A stretch of 47,663 nt of DNA from Verrucomicrobiota bacterium (GTDB lineage: Bacteria > Verrucomicrobiota > Verrucomicrobiia > Palsa-1439), in assembly GCA_016871575.1 (NCBI GenBank), contig VHCW01000030.1:1-47663 (forward strand). The letters are read 5' to 3'. Below the pieces are notes generated by a model that was given only the letters and a program-made list of their open reading frames with translations, searched no databases and had not been told where the DNA came from. Position numbers and translations under genes: made by a program. Numbering within the stretch: position 1 is the first letter of the stretch; every line of letters begins with the position of its first letter. Below, piece after piece: positions 17,854 to 26,424 of this stretch.

Positions 17854-18141
17854 ATGAACGTAAAACCGTTAGGCGATCGGGTGATTGTCCAGCCGATCGA
17901 AGCAGAGGAAGTCAAAAAGGGCGGCATCATCATTCCCGATACCGCCAAGGAAAAACCCCAAGAGGGCAAGGTTGTCGCCATCGGCGCCGGCAAGCGCGAC
18001 GAGAGCGGCAAGCTGATCCCGATGGACGTCAAGAAGGGTGATCGCGTGCTCTACGGCAAATACAGCGGCACGGAGATCAAAGTGGACGGCAAAGAATACA
18101 TGATCATGCGCGAGGACGACATCCTCGGCATCATCGAATAA
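17854..18141 (+). CDS. groES: Co-chaperonin GroES (Hsp10)
   Basis: This 95-residue co-chaperonin caps the GroEL chamber as a heptamer. The whole sequence fits: [17 protein letters not shown] at the start, the mobile loop [18 protein letters not shown] at about 21-38 with the GroEL-binding III tripeptide, then [31 protein letters not shown] and EDDILGIIE at the end. The ribosome site aaaaggagcag precedes the ATG. It lies 33 bp after dnaK and 24 bp before groEL. Confidence 0.98.
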   Translation: MNVKPLGDRVIVQPIEAEEVKKGGIIIPDTAKEKPQEGKVVAIGAGKRDESGKLIPMDVKKGDRVLYGKYSGTEIKVDGKEYMIMREDDILGIIE

Positions 18142-18159
18142 CGAATAAAAAGGAGTTAA

Positions 18160-19791
<1,632 letters not shown>

Positions 19792-19811
19792 GCCGCACTG
19801 ACTGAAACTGC

Positions 19812-19847
19812 GTGGGGGCGGACCCTGACCGGTCCGCCCCCACTTTC
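19812..19847 (+). terminator. Rho-independent-type terminator after groEL
   Basis: A perfect 13-bp inverted repeat (19812-19824 and 19831-19843), GTGGGGGCGGACC with a 6-nt loop, is followed by a short TTTC tract. It starts 20 bp after the groEL stop. The T-run is short, so some read-through into rpoZ is possible; no separate promoter is visible between the hairpin and rpoZ. Confidence 0.8.
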
Positions 19848-19870
19848 ACGCTTGCGTTTCCAAAGGAATC

Positions 19871-20125
19871 ATGGACAATCGCGCCTCGCTCAGGATGAAC
19901 CCGAAATATTTAAACACCGCGCAGCAACAAGTTCCCAACCCGGAACTGCTCATCAACATTATCTCCCGGCGCGTCCGCCAGCTCGCCCAGGGCCATCGCC
20001 CGTTGACCATCACCGACCCGCGCATGGATTTTGCCGACATCGCCCTGAAGGAAATTGGCGAAGGCAAGTTCAATTACGAGATCGAGCCGCAGAAAGAGTC
20101 TGGCGACGACGAAGCCAAGCGCTAG
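19871..20125 (+). CDS. rpoZ: DNA-directed RNA polymerase omega subunit-like protein
   Basis: The 84-residue protein resembles the RNA polymerase omega subunit, which aids assembly of the beta-prime subunit. Supporting segments are NPELLINIISRRVRQLAQGHRPL (the conserved helix with paired Arg) and DIALKEIGEGKFNYEI (the equivalent of the E.coli IALREI region). The acidic tail ESGDDEAKR is like other omega C-termini. The ribosome site is aaaggaatc before the ATG. It lies directly after the groEL terminator on the same strand, with only about 25 bp between, and is convergent with a DUF2079 membrane gene. The match is short and done by eye. Confidence 0.75.
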   Translation: MDNRASLRMNPKYLNTAQQQVPNPELLINIISRRVRQLAQGHRPLTITDPRMDFADIALKEIGEGKFNYEIEPQKESGDDEAKR

Positions 20126-20149
20126 CTCGGCTTTGGGCGTTCAGAATCG

Positions 20150-21649
20150 TCACCACTGGATCGCGCCTCCCGGCTGGCCGACACGACGGAAGACAAACAC
20201 GTTGTCCTTGGCAAACAGCAGCCGATATGCGGCGTTTTGGGATATGAAGGTGAACAGCTTTTGCTGCACCGCCATTTCGCCGGGCAGGCCGGGGTAGTTG
20301 CCGTCGAACACAAGGTATTCATAGTCAAACACACGGTTGTTGTCCTGGCCATGCCAGCGAAGCGCCGTGATGGAATTGATGAACGGACGATCCACGAAGG
20401 CCGGCAACATATGATCGCCGCAGATCACGCTGGCCGTTTTCGGAATGCTGGCAATCGCCTCCAGCCGCGCTTGGTGCGCTTGACCGCGTTGATACTCGGA
20501 CGGATGCAGCCATTGATGATGCTGCGTCAGGCAGACCACCAACACAACCACGCAAAGGCTGCGGCTGTAGTCGCGCGCGCCAAACCACGCCGAGAGCCGC
20601 CGGCTCCAGAACGGCAGCGCCAACACGAAACTCGCCCAAATCTGCGCCCCCGGCAACAACCCGTACCAGTGCGTGAATGCCCGCAAAAACGGCCAGTCGC
20701 TCATCAGGTTGACACCCATTGCGGGCAGCGCGGTAATCCACGCCCAACTGCCGAATGGCAGCGCCAGCAGGAACGGTTGCAGGAAGTTTACAAGATAGCC
20801 GATGCGATCTCCGCTCGCCAAGGTCTGTAACACCCGACCGGGTTGGGTGGCCATGTTGCGGAGCGCTTCGCTGTTCGTGCTGCCCCAACCCGAAAAGTAT
20901 TTCGCCTGCGAATACAGCTCACCGGCCCACCAGTCGCCAAACATCGGCATGACAACTTGGCGAACGAACAGGAAATAACCCGCGCTCCATACCAACGGAA
21001 ACGCCACCCATCGCCAATCGCGCCGCCGCAAGAGGGCGTAGACACTGAACAGGACCGTGTTCAAGACGATGGTTTCCTTGGCCAGCAAACTTATCGCGAG
21101 AAACAACGCAAACCATTTGAAGTTTCGCCACTCGAAAAAAAGAAACGCGAACAGCAACGGCGCCAAGCCGAGCGGGTCGTCATGCAACTCCGCCACGTGC
21201 ACACGCGCCACCGGCGGAAACACGATCAACGCCGCCGCCGCAATCAGTGCGGTGACTCGGTTTCCCGTCACTTGCCGCGCCAGTAGATAGCCCGGCCATG
21301 CCGCAAGGCAGAGAGTCAGCGATTGCAGGAAGAACAGCGTGTTGACACTTCGCAACAGCCAAAAGACCGGCAGCCACAAAAACAACAGGAAATTCGGGTG
21401 CGATCCGAGCAGCGAGTAGTCCGCAGCAAAAGACCGGAACCAATGTCCGCGCAATGACTGGAAAAAAGCGTAACTGTATTGCGCTGTGTCCTGGCCATAG
21501 CTGTTGAAACTGCCGTTCTTGTAACAAGCCAGCAGCCAGAAACCGACTGTGGAGAGGGCAACAAGTCCCACCAAGGCCCAATTCGCTTGTCGCTCCGAAA
21601 GGTCGTTTGTTGTTTCCGGGCTTCTTGCGATGTCTTCTGTGCTCATCAT
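20150..21649 (-). CDS. DUF2079-like polytopic membrane protein
   Basis: The 499-residue protein has about ten hydrophobic segments and the layout of DUF2079 and GT39/GT-C-type membrane glycosyltransferases. Near the N-terminus it has NSYGQDTAQYSYAFFQSLRGHWF and DYSLLGSHPNFLLF, with the short acidic motif HVAELHDDPLGLAPLL after the fourth segment. In GT-C enzymes an acidic residue in the first periplasmic loop is catalytic; the GQD here is the candidate. The C-terminal part is soluble and periplasmic (ICGDHMLPAFVDRPF and VFDYEYLVFDGNYPG). The likely role is transfer of a sugar from a polyprenyl phosphate donor, but this is untested for the family. It lies 37 bp downstream of another GT-C-like gene on the same strand and probably shares its operon. 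Confidence 0.75.
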   Translation of the reverse strand: MMSTEDIARSPETTNDLSERQANWALVGLVALSTVGFWLLACYKNGSFNSYGQDTAQYSYAFFQSLRGHWFRSFAADYSLLGSHPNFLLFLWLPVFWLLRSVNTLFFLQSLTLCLAAWPGYLLARQVTGNRVTALIAAAALIVFPPVARVHVAELHDDPLGLAPLLFAFLFFEWRNFKWFALFLAISLLAKETIVLNTVLFSVYALLRRRDWRWVAFPLVWSAGYFLFVRQVVMPMFGDWWAGELYSQAKYFSGWGSTNSEALRNMATQPGRVLQTLASGDRIGYLVNFLQPFLLALPFGSWAWITALPAMGVNLMSDWPFLRAFTHWYGLLPGAQIWASFVLALPFWSRRLSAWFGARDYSRSLCVVVLVVCLTQHHQWLHPSEYQRGQAHQARLEAIASIPKTASVICGDHMLPAFVDRPFINSITALRWHGQDNNRVFDYEYLVFDGNYPGLPGEMAVQQKLFTFISQNAAYRLLFAKDNVFVFRRVGQPGGAIQW

Positions 21650-21686
21650 TAATAATCATGCGAACCCTACCAGCGCCGTTTCAGCG

Positions 21687-23237
21687 TCACAAGCCGGGAG
21701 TTTTGTCCGGGCGCAAGTAGAGCGTCAATCCCCATTGGTGTTTTCCGTGGCTAACATAGTCTGGCAGATGTTTCATAACGATTGCCTGCGTTGCCTGATC
21801 CGCGGGCGCACACAGACTGCCGAAAACGACCGCCTGCATTTTTTCCGGCAGGTGCGCACGGAAATGTTCTTCTCCCACGGCAAAGCCGCCCAGTTCACGA
21901 TCAATCAATCCGTACGACAAGTGATACAGCTTGCCTTCTGCCATCAGGTGCGCCAGCGGATTGTTGGGGAAGTACACCTGCCCCGGATTTTGCGCGATCA
22001 TCCGGCAGGCAATTTCCTGCTGGTTCTGGTCCAGCGCCCGCCAGATCTTTGGCAGGCTCTCCAAGCGGGCAGGCACGATCACCAACAGTCCTGCGGACAA
22101 TACGGCCAGCGCCGTTTTGGCTCCCGTGGCCAGCTTGTTGTCTGCCGTCTCGGTGGTGTCCGCCAGCAGCAAGACGGCCGCCAGCAGCCAGAAGTAAATC
22201 GTCAGATTCAGCGCGTTCAAATCGCCGCCCGCCTTGACCAGGTTCAAGAGCGCGGGCGGTACGTTGGCTGCTCCCACCACCGCGAACACCGGCCAACGCC
22301 CCATCGAAGTTCCCCGCCGGCGGCGCACGAAAAAACCGATCACCATTATTGCCAGTGGAAATGCCGACGCGACGGACAACTCTTGCACGGCTTGCAGCAA
22401 ACAGTTGATGCGGTCGCCCTGCCACGGATGACGGCTCGGCACCGTCACCAAGTTGAAGAACAGCGGTTCCCAGCCAAACAGCAGCGCGAAGACAAGCATC
22501 GCCACCGCCGCCGCGCCGGCCAACGCCAACACGTATCGTTTGAACGAAGCCGCGCCAAACAACCAGAACACACACACCGCCAAAGCCACCGGCATCAGCA
22601 GCATCGTTTGCTTTGCCCACACGCTCAGCACTGCCAGCGCCGCCGAGGTCCACAACAGTTTCCAGTCATCGGCATTCTTTCGCAGATAGATCGCCGCGCA
22701 CGCCAGTCCCGCCAAACCCAACGCCGGGGCATCCGCATGAACGCAGAACGCCGCATACTTCACGGGATACGAAAGCATCGCCAACAATCCGAAACACAGC
22801 AATGCCGCCAACCCCACTGGCCGCCGCCCCATCAGCCACACCGGCGGCGCAAATACCAATATCATGCTCACCATGCTCGCGATGATCAACGCGCCCGACG
22901 GTGATGCCGCCAGCGTCGCCGGCAAATAGACCAGCGCCGTCACGGGGCCGTAGATTGTGTTCAACACCGGCCCGACTCCCTCCGGATAGTAAAGCCGGTA
23001 GCCGTTCACCAGCGCAAACGTAGGCGCCAGCCGGGCGCCGTTCCAACCGAAGAAAGGCGCGGATAACACGCTCCGCGCGCAGATGCCGGCCAGCAGCAAC
23101 AGTCCGGGCGCCGCCAAGGCGGCTAGGAAACGATCCGGCACCGGCCATTCTGTTTTGCGCATCACCAAGTAAATCCCGATAACCGTCGCCCCGGTGAACA
23201 GCACAATCAGTGTCAGGTTGTAGCCGGTGAATTGCAT
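21687..23237 (-). CDS. Polytopic membrane protein, GT39/GT-C glycosyltransferase-like
   Basis: The 516-residue protein has about eleven hydrophobic segments. An amphipathic first loop carries NGYRLYYPEGVGPVLNTIYGP, typical of the start of many GT-C or dolichyl-phosphate-mannose-like proteins. A long periplasmic C-terminal part carries MIAQNPGQVYFPNNPLAHLMAEGKLYH. The start at 23237 (MQFTGYNLTLIVLF) puts the first membrane segment at the N-terminus. No glycosyltransferase family can be fixed by eye. It lies upstream of the DUF2079 gene and is divergent from smpB across a 55-bp gap. Both membrane genes might modify a cell-envelope glycan or lipid. Confidence 0.7.
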   Translation of the reverse strand: MQFTGYNLTLIVLFTGATVIGIYLVMRKTEWPVPDRFLAALAAPGLLLLAGICARSVLSAPFFGWNGARLAPTFALVNGYRLYYPEGVGPVLNTIYGPVTALVYLPATLAASPSGALIIASMVSMILVFAPPVWLMGRRPVGLAALLCFGLLAMLSYPVKYAAFCVHADAPALGLAGLACAAIYLRKNADDWKLLWTSAALAVLSVWAKQTMLLMPVALAVCVFWLFGAASFKRYVLALAGAAAVAMLVFALLFGWEPLFFNLVTVPSRHPWQGDRINCLLQAVQELSVASAFPLAIMVIGFFVRRRRGTSMGRWPVFAVVGAANVPPALLNLVKAGGDLNALNLTIYFWLLAAVLLLADTTETADNKLATGAKTALAVLSAGLLVIVPARLESLPKIWRALDQNQQEIACRMIAQNPGQVYFPNNPLAHLMAEGKLYHLSYGLIDRELGGFAVGEEHFRAHLPEKMQAVVFGSLCAPADQATQAIVMKHLPDYVSHGKHQWGLTLYLRPDKTPGL

Positions 23238-23292
23238 TGGCCGTGAATCTAGCTTGTATGATTGGCAAAGTCGCGCGAATAATGGGCGTGTC

Positions 23293-23751
23293 ATGCCGCC
23301 GACCATTCAAAACCACAAAGCCCGCCGGGATTATTTTATCGGTGAAACCCTCGAAGCGGGCATCGAGCTGAAAGGCACCGAGGTCAAGAGCCTGCGCGCC
23401 GCGCGGGCCTCGATTGACGATGCTTTCTGCAAGATCGAAGGTGGCGAATGCCGGCTCTACAACGCCCACATCGCCGCCTACGAGCAGGGCAACCGCTGGA
23501 ACGTTGACCCGCTCCGCCCCCGCCGGCTGCTGTTGCACAAAAAGGAAATTGACCATCTCACCGGCAAGCTCCAGACAAAAGGCACGGCCTTGTTGCCGTT
23601 GCGGATTTATTTCACCAAGAGTTACGCCAAAGTGCTGCTCGGCCTCGGCAAGGGCAAGAGCCAGTACGACAAACGCGAGGCGCTCAAGCGCAAGGAATCC
23701 GACCGCGAAACGCGCCGCGCCCTCGCCGACGCCCGACGCGCCAAGTTCTGA
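23293..23751 (+). CDS. smpB: SsrA-binding protein SmpB
   Basis: SmpB binds tmRNA and carries it to stalled ribosomes for trans-translation. Typical segments are NHKARRDYFIGETLEAGIELKGTEVKSLRAARASIDDAFC at the N-terminus (the beta-barrel and its RNA-binding loop), then YNAHIAAYEQGN, RPRRLLLHKKEI, LPLRIYFTKSYAKVLLGLGKGKSQYDKR and a basic C-terminal tail from RKESDRETRRAL. The length of 152 aa is normal. The ATG at 23293 gives the standard start. It is convergent with ybeY with a 5-bp gap. The ssrA gene is not in the window. Confidence 0.97.
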   Translation: MPPTIQNHKARRDYFIGETLEAGIELKGTEVKSLRAARASIDDAFCKIEGGECRLYNAHIAAYEQGNRWNVDPLRPRRLLLHKKEIDHLTGKLQTKGTALLPLRIYFTKSYAKVLLGLGKGKSQYDKREALKRKESDRETRRALADARRAKF

Positions 23752-23756
23752 CACTG

Positions 23757-24164
23757 CTACAACAGCGCCTTCAGCAGGCGGCGCTCGGCGGCGCGCATGT
23801 TTCGGCGTTTGGCAGGCGTCAGGTCGTCGTGGCCGTGGAGGTGGAGGATGCCGTGGACAATGTAGAGCGCCAACTCGCGCCGCGGCGTGGTGCGAAACCG
23901 GCGGGCATTGGCAATCGCTTGTTCCGTTGAGATGATCAATTCGCCCATCCCCTCGTACGCAAACGTCAGGATGTCCGTGGGGCCGGCGCGCCGGTGAAAC
24001 CGTTCGTTGTAACCGGCGATCTGCGCGTCGTTGACAAGGATGATGCCCAGCGTCTCCAGCCGCGACCGCAGCCTGGCAAGCGCCCGCGCCGCCAGGCGGA
24101 TGATCTCCTGGCGGTCAACGCGCATCCGGCGTTGCCGGTTGCGCGTGAAGACGACGGTGTTCAT
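23757..24164 (-). CDS. ybeY: Endoribonuclease YbeY (UPF0054)
   Basis: This metal-dependent RNase acts in 16S rRNA 3' maturation and 70S quality control. The zinc site HGILHLHGHDD occupies 104-114. His104 and His108 match the first two ligands of the H3xH5xH motif. The third position (114) is Asp rather than the usual His, as in some other phyla. Upstream family motifs are NERFHRRAGPTDILTFAYE and ELIISTEQA. The length of 135 aa is slightly shorter than E. coli (155). It overlaps phoH by 4 bp (ATGA) and ends 5 bp from smpB. The phoH-ybeY order is conserved in many bacteria. Confidence 0.95.
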   Translation of the reverse strand: MNTVVFTRNRQRRMRVDRQEIIRLAARALARLRSRLETLGIILVNDAQIAGYNERFHRRAGPTDILTFAYEGMGELIISTEQAIANARRFRTTPRRELALYIVHGILHLHGHDDLTPAKRRNMRAAERRLLKALL

Positions 24165-25147
24165 TTGCCGTTGGTCGTCTGGCGGCGGCGTTCGCGTTCG
24201 TCCTTGAAATGCGTGTAGGCCGCGACGATTTTTTGCACGAGCTCGTGGCGGACAACGTCCTGCCCGTCAAAATAACTGAAGGCAAGCCCCGGGATGTCCT
24301 GGAGCACGTCTTGAATCTCGATGAGGCCGGACACCTTGTGGCCGGGCAGGTCCACCTGCGTGATGTCGCCGGTGACGACGACCTTCGAGTCGAATCCCAT
24401 GCGCGTCAGGAACATCATCATTTGTTCGCTGGTCGTGTTCTGCGCCTCGTCGAGAATCACGAACGCATTGTTCAACGTGCGCCCCCGCATGTACGCCAGC
24501 GGCGCGATCTCGATGACGCCGCGCTCCATGTTGCGCTGGATTTCTTCGGGGTCCATCATGTCGTAGAGCGCATCGAGCAACGGGCGCAGATACGGCGACA
24601 CTTTTTCCTCCAGCGAGCCGGGCAGGAACCCGAGCGTCTCGCCGGCCTCGACAGCGGGACGGCAGAGGATGATGCGGCCCACGCGCTCGCGCCGCAACGC
24701 ATTGACGGCCATCGCCATCGCCAGGTAGGTCTTGCCCGTGCCGGCGGGGCCGATGCCGATGACGATGTCGTTCTTGCGGATCGCCTCGACGTAACGCTTT
24801 TGTCCCGGCGTCTTCGGCGCCACGGCGCGCCGGCGATTGGAGACTTCGATGCGCTCCTCGCTCAGTTCCGGCAGCGGCGGCAATTCGTTGCGGGTGACGG
24901 CATTGACGGCCTGCGTGAATTCCTGACGGCGAATGGTCGCGCCGCGGCTGACGGCTTTTTGGAGTTCACTGAAAAGCTCCTTGGCCTTGGCCACGTTGGC
25001 CGGGTCGCCGTCGAGGCTGATCCAATCCTCACGGGCCGTCACGCGCAGGCTCAACAGGTCTTCGAGGAGCCGAAGGTTTTTCGGTTCGTTGGCGTAGAGC
25101 GCCTGCGCAAGGCGGGCGTTGGCGTAATGCAGTGTCTCGCTGGCCAT
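24161..25147 (-). CDS. phoH: PhoH family ATPase
   Basis: This cytoplasmic ATPase of the PhoH-like family is often found next to ybeY and probably acts on RNA or ribosomes; the exact reaction is not settled. Walker A GPAGTGKT lies at 133-140 and Walker B VILDEAQN at 230-237. TGDITQVDLP near 259-268 is the family's DxTQVDL motif, and the RPAVEAGETLGFLPGS segment is also typical. An N-terminal KH-like region (about 1-80) precedes the ATPase. The length is 328 aa. The ATG at 25147 was chosen; the same frame stays open upstream but would run through the LysM gene in a different frame. It overlaps ybeY by 4 bp and lies 8 bp downstream of the LysM gene. Confidence 0.95.
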   Translation of the reverse strand: MASETLHYANARLAQALYANEPKNLRLLEDLLSLRVTAREDWISLDGDPANVAKAKELFSELQKAVSRGATIRRQEFTQAVNAVTRNELPPLPELSEERIEVSNRRRAVAPKTPGQKRYVEAIRKNDIVIGIGPAGTGKTYLAMAMAVNALRRERVGRIILCRPAVEAGETLGFLPGSLEEKVSPYLRPLLDALYDMMDPEEIQRNMERGVIEIAPLAYMRGRTLNNAFVILDEAQNTTSEQMMMFLTRMGFDSKVVVTGDITQVDLPGHKVSGLIEIQDVLQDIPGLAFSYFDGQDVVRHELVQKIVAAYTHFKDERERRRQTTNGK

Positions 25148-25155
25148 GGCCAAGC

Positions 25156-25755
25156 TCAGTCCTGCGGAATCGTCAGGACCTGGCCGGGATAAATCTTGTT
25201 GGGATGTTTGATTTTCTCTTTGTTCGCCTGATAAATGCGCGGCCATTTGAACGGATTGCCGTACACGCGCCCGGCAATGCGCCAGAGGGAGTCGCCCTTC
25301 TTGACGGTGTAAGCCGTCGGTTTCGGCGTCGCTTTCACCTTGGGCGGCGCCGGCTCGGCAATGGCGGGCGGCGCCGTTTCCACAATGACAGGCGGGACCA
25401 TCGGCGGCGCCGGTTCGATGACGACGGGTTGCGCCGGTGCGATGGGGACCGGCGTCATCTGCGTTTCGGTGGGCGCGGTGGCGGCCGGCGGTCCGCCGAC
25501 GAGATAGCCGCGGTTGCCCCATTGGCCACGGTCCACCCAGTAATGCTTGCGCCAAGTGGGGTAGTGGACCTTGACGAAATCGGCCCAATCCGGTTCCAGT
25601 TCGGGCTGCTGGACCACATCCAGCCCCTTCAGAAGCCGTCCTTGGGGCGGCGGTGTCTTGACCGGCTCTAATCGTTTCGGTTCCGTGGCGCAGCCGCCGG
25701 CCAACAACATGGCCGCGGCACACCCCAACGAGAAAAACTGCTGGCGACTCTTCAT
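25156..25755 (-). CDS. LysM-domain lipoprotein
   Basis: A 22-residue lipoprotein signal ends in the lipobox LLAGGC (Cys22). The middle (about 100-150) is a Pro/Ala/Val-rich linker. The C-terminal LysM domain (about 152-199: [50 protein letters not shown]) binds peptidoglycan. Residues 30-95 include a region with [23 protein letters not shown] of unknown fold. The start at 25755 has a strong aaggagg ribosome site and a matched promoter; the open frame upstream to 25905 is less likely. It is first in a LysM-phoH-ybeY operon, which pairs an envelope lipoprotein with ribosome-related genes. Confidence 0.9.
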   Translation of the reverse strand: MKSRQQFFSLGCAAAMLLAGGCATEPKRLEPVKTPPPQGRLLKGLDVVQQPELEPDWADFVKVHYPTWRKHYWVDRGQWGNRGYLVGGPPAATAPTETQMTPVPIAPAQPVVIEPAPPMVPPVIVETAPPAIAEPAPPKVKATPKPTAYTVKKGDSLWRIAGRVYGNPFKWPRIYQANKEKIKHPNKIYPGQVLTIPQD

Positions 25756-25783
25756 AAGCGATACGTCCTCCTTGCTTGACAGC

Positions 25784-25812
25784 CGTATAAACCACCCACA
25801 CCCCACAGTCAA
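25784..25812 (-). promoter_or_regulatory. Strong candidate sigma-70 promoter for the LysM-phoH-ybeY operon
   Basis: On the minus strand, TTGACT (25812-25807) and TATACG (25789-25784) are spaced by exactly 17 bp, about 28 bp before the ATG at 25755 and 16 bp before the aaggagg ribosome site. The -35 matches consensus at 5 of 6 positions and the -10 at 4 of 6. The predicted start of transcription is near 25777. A short direct repeat, GCCAAAA twice, lies just upstream at 25822-25835. Confidence 0.65.
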
Positions 25813-25853
25813 TCCGGAAATGCCAAAATGCCAAAAGTTCTCAGTGTTGAGCC

Positions 25854-26321
25854 TTACAATTTCATGACATAGTGAACCTGCCGCGCCACTTCCTGAAAGC
25901 CGCAATCCGGGTAGAGATTTTGCCCGACTGGGTTTTGTGCGAGTGTTTCAATCTTCGCGTGCGTCATTCCGCGCCGGCGAAACAACGCCAAGGCCGCCTC
26001 GATCAGTTGCCGCCCGATGCCGCGTCCCTGACAATCCGGTTCCACGGCCATGTTGGGAATCCATCCGAGCCTGGTGGCGGAGTCGAACCGCGTGGTGATG
26101 TAGCCAAGGACGCGCCCTTCCTCTTCAGCGACGAGAATGCCATCCGGCTGCGCGTCGCAATCAGCATCAATGTGCCGTCGTTTGCGCCACGCCCAGTCCG
26201 TGCCGTTGAGCAGGCCGAACTGCTTTTCGATGTTGCCGTCAATGGAAAACGGCCCAAACGTGCGTGTGGTAATGTCCTTCAAAACCTCGCGATCCTCGGG
26301 GCGATAAAGACGAATGTGCAT
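25854..26321 (-). CDS. GNAT family N-acetyltransferase
   Basis: This 155-residue acetyltransferase uses acetyl-CoA to modify an unknown small molecule or protein amine. The acetyl-CoA-binding motif A is [22 protein letters not shown] (about 92-113), with Q/RxxGxG present as QGRGIG. The N-terminal segment [20 protein letters not shown] is typical of the RimI-like N-acetyltransferase fold, and a downstream [17 protein letters not shown] matches the usual motif B region. I used the ATG at 26321, which has a good ribosome site (aggagtg). Its stop lies 98 bp from the LysM start and it is probably a separate transcript. Confidence 0.88.
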   Translation of the reverse strand: MHIRLYRPEDREVLKDITTRTFGPFSIDGNIEKQFGLLNGTDWAWRKRRHIDADCDAQPDGILVAEEEGRVLGYITTRFDSATRLGWIPNMAVEPDCQGRGIGRQLIEAALALFRRRGMTHAKIETLAQNPVGQNLYPDCGFQEVARQVHYVMKL

Positions 26322-26424
26322 GGGCAAACACTCCTGTTGTTTTCCGCGCGACTATAACACGCGCCGCTTTTCCCCGTCACCTGTTACTTCGTAGCGATTC
26401 GCGCTCCGTCGCGCCCATCTTCGC

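Noticed and set aside
25148-25834. Upstream extension of the phoH frame
   Set aside because: It would overlap the LysM lipoprotein gene in another frame and adds no PhoH homology; the ATG at 25147 fits the family length.
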